A DNA stretch of 10,310 bases from an uncultured Verrucomicrobiae bacterium (lineage in GTDB: Bacteria > Verrucomicrobiota > Verrucomicrobiia > Verrucomicrobiales > DEV007), in NCBI GenBank assembly GCA_937898895.1, contig CALDKL010000483.1:1-10310 (forward strand), written 5' to 3'. Both the position numbers and the translations under genes were made by a program. Positions within the stretch are counted from its first letter, which is position 1; each line of letters opens with the position of its first letter. The notes under the pieces are model-generated. The model searched no databases. It had not been told where the DNA came from and saw nothing but the letters and a program-made list of their open reading frames with translations. Positions 7,566-10,310 of this stretch are shown here, in pieces.

Positions 7566-7695
7566 AATATCAAGAATTCCAAGAAGAACTACGGGCAAAA
7601 ATCGGAAGATTCCTCTTGCGAATTTGGGTCGAAGATTTCAAGATCGATGGTGGAGAGGTGAAGTTTCCTCACCGCCTCTCGTAACGCCGCTCTGA
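7566..7695 (+). other. Gap between exoprotein and transporter genes, with a bulged hairpin
   Basis: This 130-bp gap is visibly more AT-rich than the genes. I see no ORF of its own in it. GAGAGG-TGA (7653-7661) can pair with TCA-(CCG bulge)-CCTCTC (7669-7680) around a 7-base loop, just 15 bases before the ATG at 7696. There is no downstream T-run, so it is not a standard terminator. No Shine-Dalgarno sits at normal spacing before 7696; the only purine-rich run (GGAGAGG, 7652-7658) is buried in the hairpin's 5' arm and is too far away. A very weak sigma70-like pair (TTGCGA at 7616, CAAGAT at 7639) is not convincing. Confidence 0.5.
7653..7680 (+). promoter_or_regulatory. Bulged RNA hairpin in the leader of the transporter gene
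   Basis: The stem has two helices: six pairs GAGAGG/CCTCTC and three pairs TGA/TCA. They are separated by a 3-base bulge (7672-7674) and capped by a 7-base loop (7662-7668). It lies close to the transporter start. By position it could modulate transporter expression relative to the exoproteins, or mark an RNA processing site. This is inference from pairing only. Confidence 0.35.
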
Positions 7696-10212
7696 ATGAA
7701 GCCCTTCTTGTCCAGTCACTTGATTCTGTTGCTCCTTCTAATGAATGGAGCGAGTGCCCGGACGCAGGATGCCGAGCTTGGCGGTCTGCCTCCGTTGCCC
7801 GAACTGGATATGGGGGATCCGGAGCGCAAATTGTCCTGGCGCGAGAAACGAGCGATGAACAAGCGCCTCAATGAAGAGCGCGAAGAAGAGAATTCCTACA
7901 CCCGGATGCCGGAGGATGCCGGGCATGCGACCTTGGGCCAACGTCTCTCGGCCGCAACGAACCAGCCCAGGAAAAAGCCGGTTTCCAGTCAGATCACGGT
8001 GGCGAATTCGCTGCCGGGAGGGGAAGAGGGGATCACGGCGAGTGGATCGCGCCTGCAGCCCTTCGGCGATGAGAACTACTGGGGGGATCTGCCTCCGCCC
8101 ACTCCGGAGGAGACCCTCATTGATCTCCCTCCGATGCCCGACTTGCGCACGCCCGACCAGGTGACCCGGCGGGAGCGAATTCGTGATCTGCGAGTCGCAA
8201 AATACGAAGAGAGGAAGGCCGAAATCGAGGCAAAGCGTGCCGAGAAGGAGATGCGTGAGCGTGCCGTGGTCAACCGACCCTCTGCCGATCCCTCCACCGC
8301 TCTGGTCCAGGTCGAATCCCAGTCGATGAATGGGGCTGGTTTTGTCGGCAATCAGGAAGCGCCTCAGACGGTCGATCAGGGAACCCTCAAGCCATTCAAC
8401 GAGGGATCGACCTACTACAAGGACAATCAGATGGTCTACAAGGGGCACCAGCCGGATACCAAGGCGGAGATTTGGTGGAAAAAAGGCACCAACGAACAAG
8501 GAGGTCCGGTGGAGGCGCAACCGAAGTGGCAGTGGCGCAACCCCTTCTTCGAAGCCAATGACGAGATTCAGCCGGTTTCTTTCGGACCGGCAGACGGTCG
8601 TCACGGAAATCATTCCGCCGGGGCATCGGCGACTTCGGACTCCACGCCGCTGACTTCGGATCTCCGGGGCATCCGCGTGGTCCCCACCACCCGCGATGTC
8701 GTGAAGTCTCCCGGGTCGTTCTCCGGAGTCGTCACCGAAGGGGTCGATCTGCCGCCAAAAGTGTACAACGTGCTTTCTTCGAAGGTGGGCCAGTCCCTCA
8801 CGATGGGAGGTCTGAACGAGATGGTCCGCGAGGCCGTCCTTGCCTACCGGAAGAGCGATCTTCCCGTGGTCGATGTGCTGGTGCCCGAGCAGGAGATCAC
8901 CTCCGGAATCCTTCAGTTGGTCATCATCGAGGGACGCCTCGGGGATGTCATTGTGGAGGGTGCGGGCGATGCGGAAAGCCGATCACTCGCCCGTCAGATC
9001 CGGACCGAGCGTGGCGAGGTCATCCACGAGAGCGACCTTGCTGAGGACCTCAACTGGATCAACAAACATCCGAATCGCCAGGTCGATCTCGTCTTCAGCC
9101 CCGGTGGGGGGTATGGCGAAACCGATGTCATTCTTCGCAACCAGAGTTCGAAAGATCTCATCGGATATCTGTCGCTGGAGAACTCCGGGAACGAAGTGCT
9201 GGGAGAGGATCGCGCTATTTTCGGACTCTCCTGGACCGGGCCACTCTTCCTCGGGATGGATTCCATTCTGAGCTACCAGTTCACCACGAACATGGACAGC
9301 GATTCTTCGCTCTACGGGCATAGCGGGGTTTTTGCCTCCTACCTGCCTTGGCGTCACCAGGTGACGATCCTCGGGGCCTATGTGGAGACCGAGGCAAACA
9401 TCAACAACAATGGGGTCATCTTCGACAACGGCGGAGACAACAAGCAGATCAGCGGCCGATATGGCATACCGCTTCCCAACATCGGACGTCTTTCGCATGA
9501 GTTTGAACTGGGCATGGACTTCAAGTCGAGCAACAGTGCCCTCGCCTTCAACCAGGTGCAGGTATTCGACACCACTTCCGAAATCGTGCAGTACAATCTG
9601 GGATACAACATCGTGGCACGCGACAACACCGGGGTCTGGCGTCTCGATTCGGAAGTCGTCAACAGTCCCGGTGACAATACGAACAAAAACACCGATGCGA
9701 TTTTTGTGACGCAGCGCGCCGGGGCCACTGCGAATTACACCTACGGTCAGGTCACCCTGGAACGCGATCAACGCCTCGCCCAGGGCTGGTCCGCCTACGG
9801 ACGGATTCGCGGTCAGGGTTCGAATGCGAACCTCCTTTCCAGCGAAATGTTGGGTGCGGGCGGTTACGACAGCGTGCGCGGGTGGGAAGAGCGAGTCGTC
9901 AGCGGCGATAGTGGGGTGGTGGCATCCGGCGAACTGCGCACCCCGATCTTCTACCCCTCCACCTTCATGGGCTTCCGCAACGTCGAGGATGGAGCCTATG
10001 GACTTGTCTTTGCCGACTATGCTTCAGTGTCCGCCCACGATCCGCTCCCCGGACAGGTGGACGCCGAACTGGGCAGCGTGGGTCTCGGTTTCCGTTACAA
10101 TCGCGAAAACTGGTTCTCGCTGCGAGTCGACTATGGTTTCCAGGTGACCGAGGAAGGGTTTGATGACGGAAATTCCGGTCGCTGGCATGTCGGTGCCACA
10201 GCGACCTTCTGA
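7696..10212 (+). CDS. TpsB outer-membrane transporter (ShlB/FhaC/HecB family) with a long N-terminal extension
   Basis: This is an Omp85-superfamily pore that exports TpsA proteins across the outer membrane; the adjacent exoproteins are its presumed substrates. Residues 1-21 are a Sec signal (K2, then LILLLLL, a cut after ASA). Residues 22 to about 320 form an extension of Pro-rich stretches and charged helices not usual in the family, whose members are typically about 550-600 residues against 838 here. POTRA 1 spans about 322-415 (VPEQEITSGILQ and IEGRLG are typical) and POTRA 2 about 416-483 (LNWINKHPNRQV, then a GGGYGETDV turn). The barrel covers about 490-838, with VRGW at 727-730 matching the family VRGY/F loop-6 motif and R728 as the conserved Arg. 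The chain ends in Phe, as outer-membrane barrels do. FADYA at 772-776 replaces the usual FxDxG. The start is the first ATG after an in-frame TGA at 7693; no Shine-Dalgarno is visible. There are no cysteines. Confidence 0.93.
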   Translation: MKPFLSSHLILLLLLMNGASARTQDAELGGLPPLPELDMGDPERKLSWREKRAMNKRLNEEREEENSYTRMPEDAGHATLGQRLSAATNQPRKKPVSSQITVANSLPGGEEGITASGSRLQPFGDENYWGDLPPPTPEETLIDLPPMPDLRTPDQVTRRERIRDLRVAKYEERKAEIEAKRAEKEMRERAVVNRPSADPSTALVQVESQSMNGAGFVGNQEAPQTVDQGTLKPFNEGSTYYKDNQMVYKGHQPDTKAEIWWKKGTNEQGGPVEAQPKWQWRNPFFEANDEIQPVSFGPADGRHGNHSAGASATSDSTPLTSDLRGIRVVPTTRDVVKSPGSFSGVVTEGVDLPPKVYNVLSSKVGQSLTMGGLNEMVREAVLAYRKSDLPVVDVLVPEQEITSGILQLVIIEGRLGDVIVEGAGDAESRSLARQIRTERGEVIHESDLAEDLNWINKHPNRQVDLVFSPGGGYGETDVILRNQSSKDLIGYLSLENSGNEVLGEDRAIFGLSWTGPLFLGMDSILSYQFTTNMDSDSSLYGHSGVFASYLPWRHQVTILGAYVETEANINNNGVIFDNGGDNKQISGRYGIPLPNIGRLSHEFELGMDFKSSNSALAFNQVQVFDTTSEIVQYNLGYNIVARDNTGVWRLDSEVVNSPGDNTNKNTDAIFVTQRAGATANYTYGQVTLERDQRLAQGWSAYGRIRGQGSNANLLSSEMLGAGGYDSVRGWEERVVSGDSGVVASGELRTPIFYPSTFMGFRNVEDGAYGLVFADYASVSAHDPLPGQVDAELGSVGLGFRYNRENWFSLRVDYGFQVTEEGFDDGNSGRWHVGATATF
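7759..8655 (+). other. Unusual periplasmic N-terminal extension of the TpsB transporter
   Basis: This covers residues 22 to about 320, between the signal peptide and POTRA 1. It contains LPPLPEL (31-37) followed by a charged, probably helical stretch (about 44-65). It then has another Pro-rich region with LPPPTPEE and LPPMPDL (144-150), again followed by a highly charged helix rich in Arg, Lys and Glu (about 157-192). The rest is polar and low in hydrophobics, with scattered Trp (for example EIWWKK and KWQWRN). The repeated order of Pro motif then charged helix suggests an internal duplication. I recognise no known domain. It should sit in the periplasm. Confidence 0.7.
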
Positions 10213-10258
10213 TTGGGGTCTTCTAAAGAGTTTCCGTCGGCCTCCCGGTCGCAGGGAA

Positions 10259-10278
10259 GGGCGCTTTCCCAAGCGCCC
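10259..10278 (+). terminator. Candidate terminator hairpin downstream of the transporter gene
   Basis: GGGCGCTT (10259-10266) and AAGCGCCC (10271-10278) form a perfect 8-bp GC-rich stem around a TCCC loop, 46 bases after the transporter's stop codon. The following bases (CC-CACCTTTCC) give only a short, weak T-run, so intrinsic termination may be inefficient or depend on other factors. Position and stem strength fit the end of a tpsA-tpsA-tpsB transcript. The rest of 10213-10310 shows no gene. Confidence 0.5.
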
Positions 10279-10310
10279 CCCACCTTTCCAGTCCCCCCAA
10301 GAACCCGCCC

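Noticed and set aside
7616..7644. Sigma70-like promoter (TTGCGA, 17-base spacer, CAAGAT) before the transporter gene
   Set aside because: Only about 4 of 6 and 3 of 6 consensus bases match, which is expected by chance in an AT-richer gap.
10213..10310. Small gene or start of another gene after the transporter
   Set aside because: No start codon with a plausible reading frame; the region holds only the hairpin and C-rich sequence.

Overview
This window holds part of a two-partner secretion (TPS, type Vb) locus from a Gram-negative, diderm bacterium. All recognisable genes lie on the + strand. The DNA is GC-rich by eye (composition not computed). The host looks most like a member of the Planctomycetes-Verrucomicrobia-Chlamydiae group, with Verrucomicrobiota my best guess. 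That guess rests on the style of the haemagglutinin-like proteins and on weak ribosome-binding signals, not on any marker gene, so it is tentative.

Layout: (1) positions 1-713 are the last 236 codons of a TpsA-type exoprotein whose N-terminal part lies upstream of the window. (2) After a 60-bp gap comes a complete second TpsA exoprotein of 2263 residues (774-7565). It has a signal peptide, an N-terminal TPS/haemagglutination domain with an NPNGI motif, a conserved beta-helix module, a long array of degenerate IGHGG-type repeats, and a C-terminal module shared with the first protein. (3) A 130-bp gap (7566-7695) contains a bulged hairpin. (4) A TpsB outer-membrane transporter of 838 residues follows (7696-10212). 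It has two POTRA domains, a 16-strand-type barrel region, a VRG motif and a terminal Phe, plus an unusual ~300-residue N-terminal extension. (5) A GC-rich perfect hairpin at 10259-10278 is a candidate terminator.

By family knowledge, both exoproteins would be exported by Sec, then threaded through the TpsB pore in the outer membrane, where they would fold into long beta-helical filaments acting as adhesins or surface structures. The order tpsA-tpsA-tpsB suggests one pore serving two related substrates. The most notable unexplained features are three: a C-terminal module common to both exoproteins, ending in a near-invariant 17-residue motif exactly 10 residues from each stop; the IGHGG repeat system; and the TpsB N-terminal extension with an apparent internal duplication. 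None of the three proteins contains a cysteine.

No RNA genes, CRISPR arrays, insertion sequences or transposases were seen.
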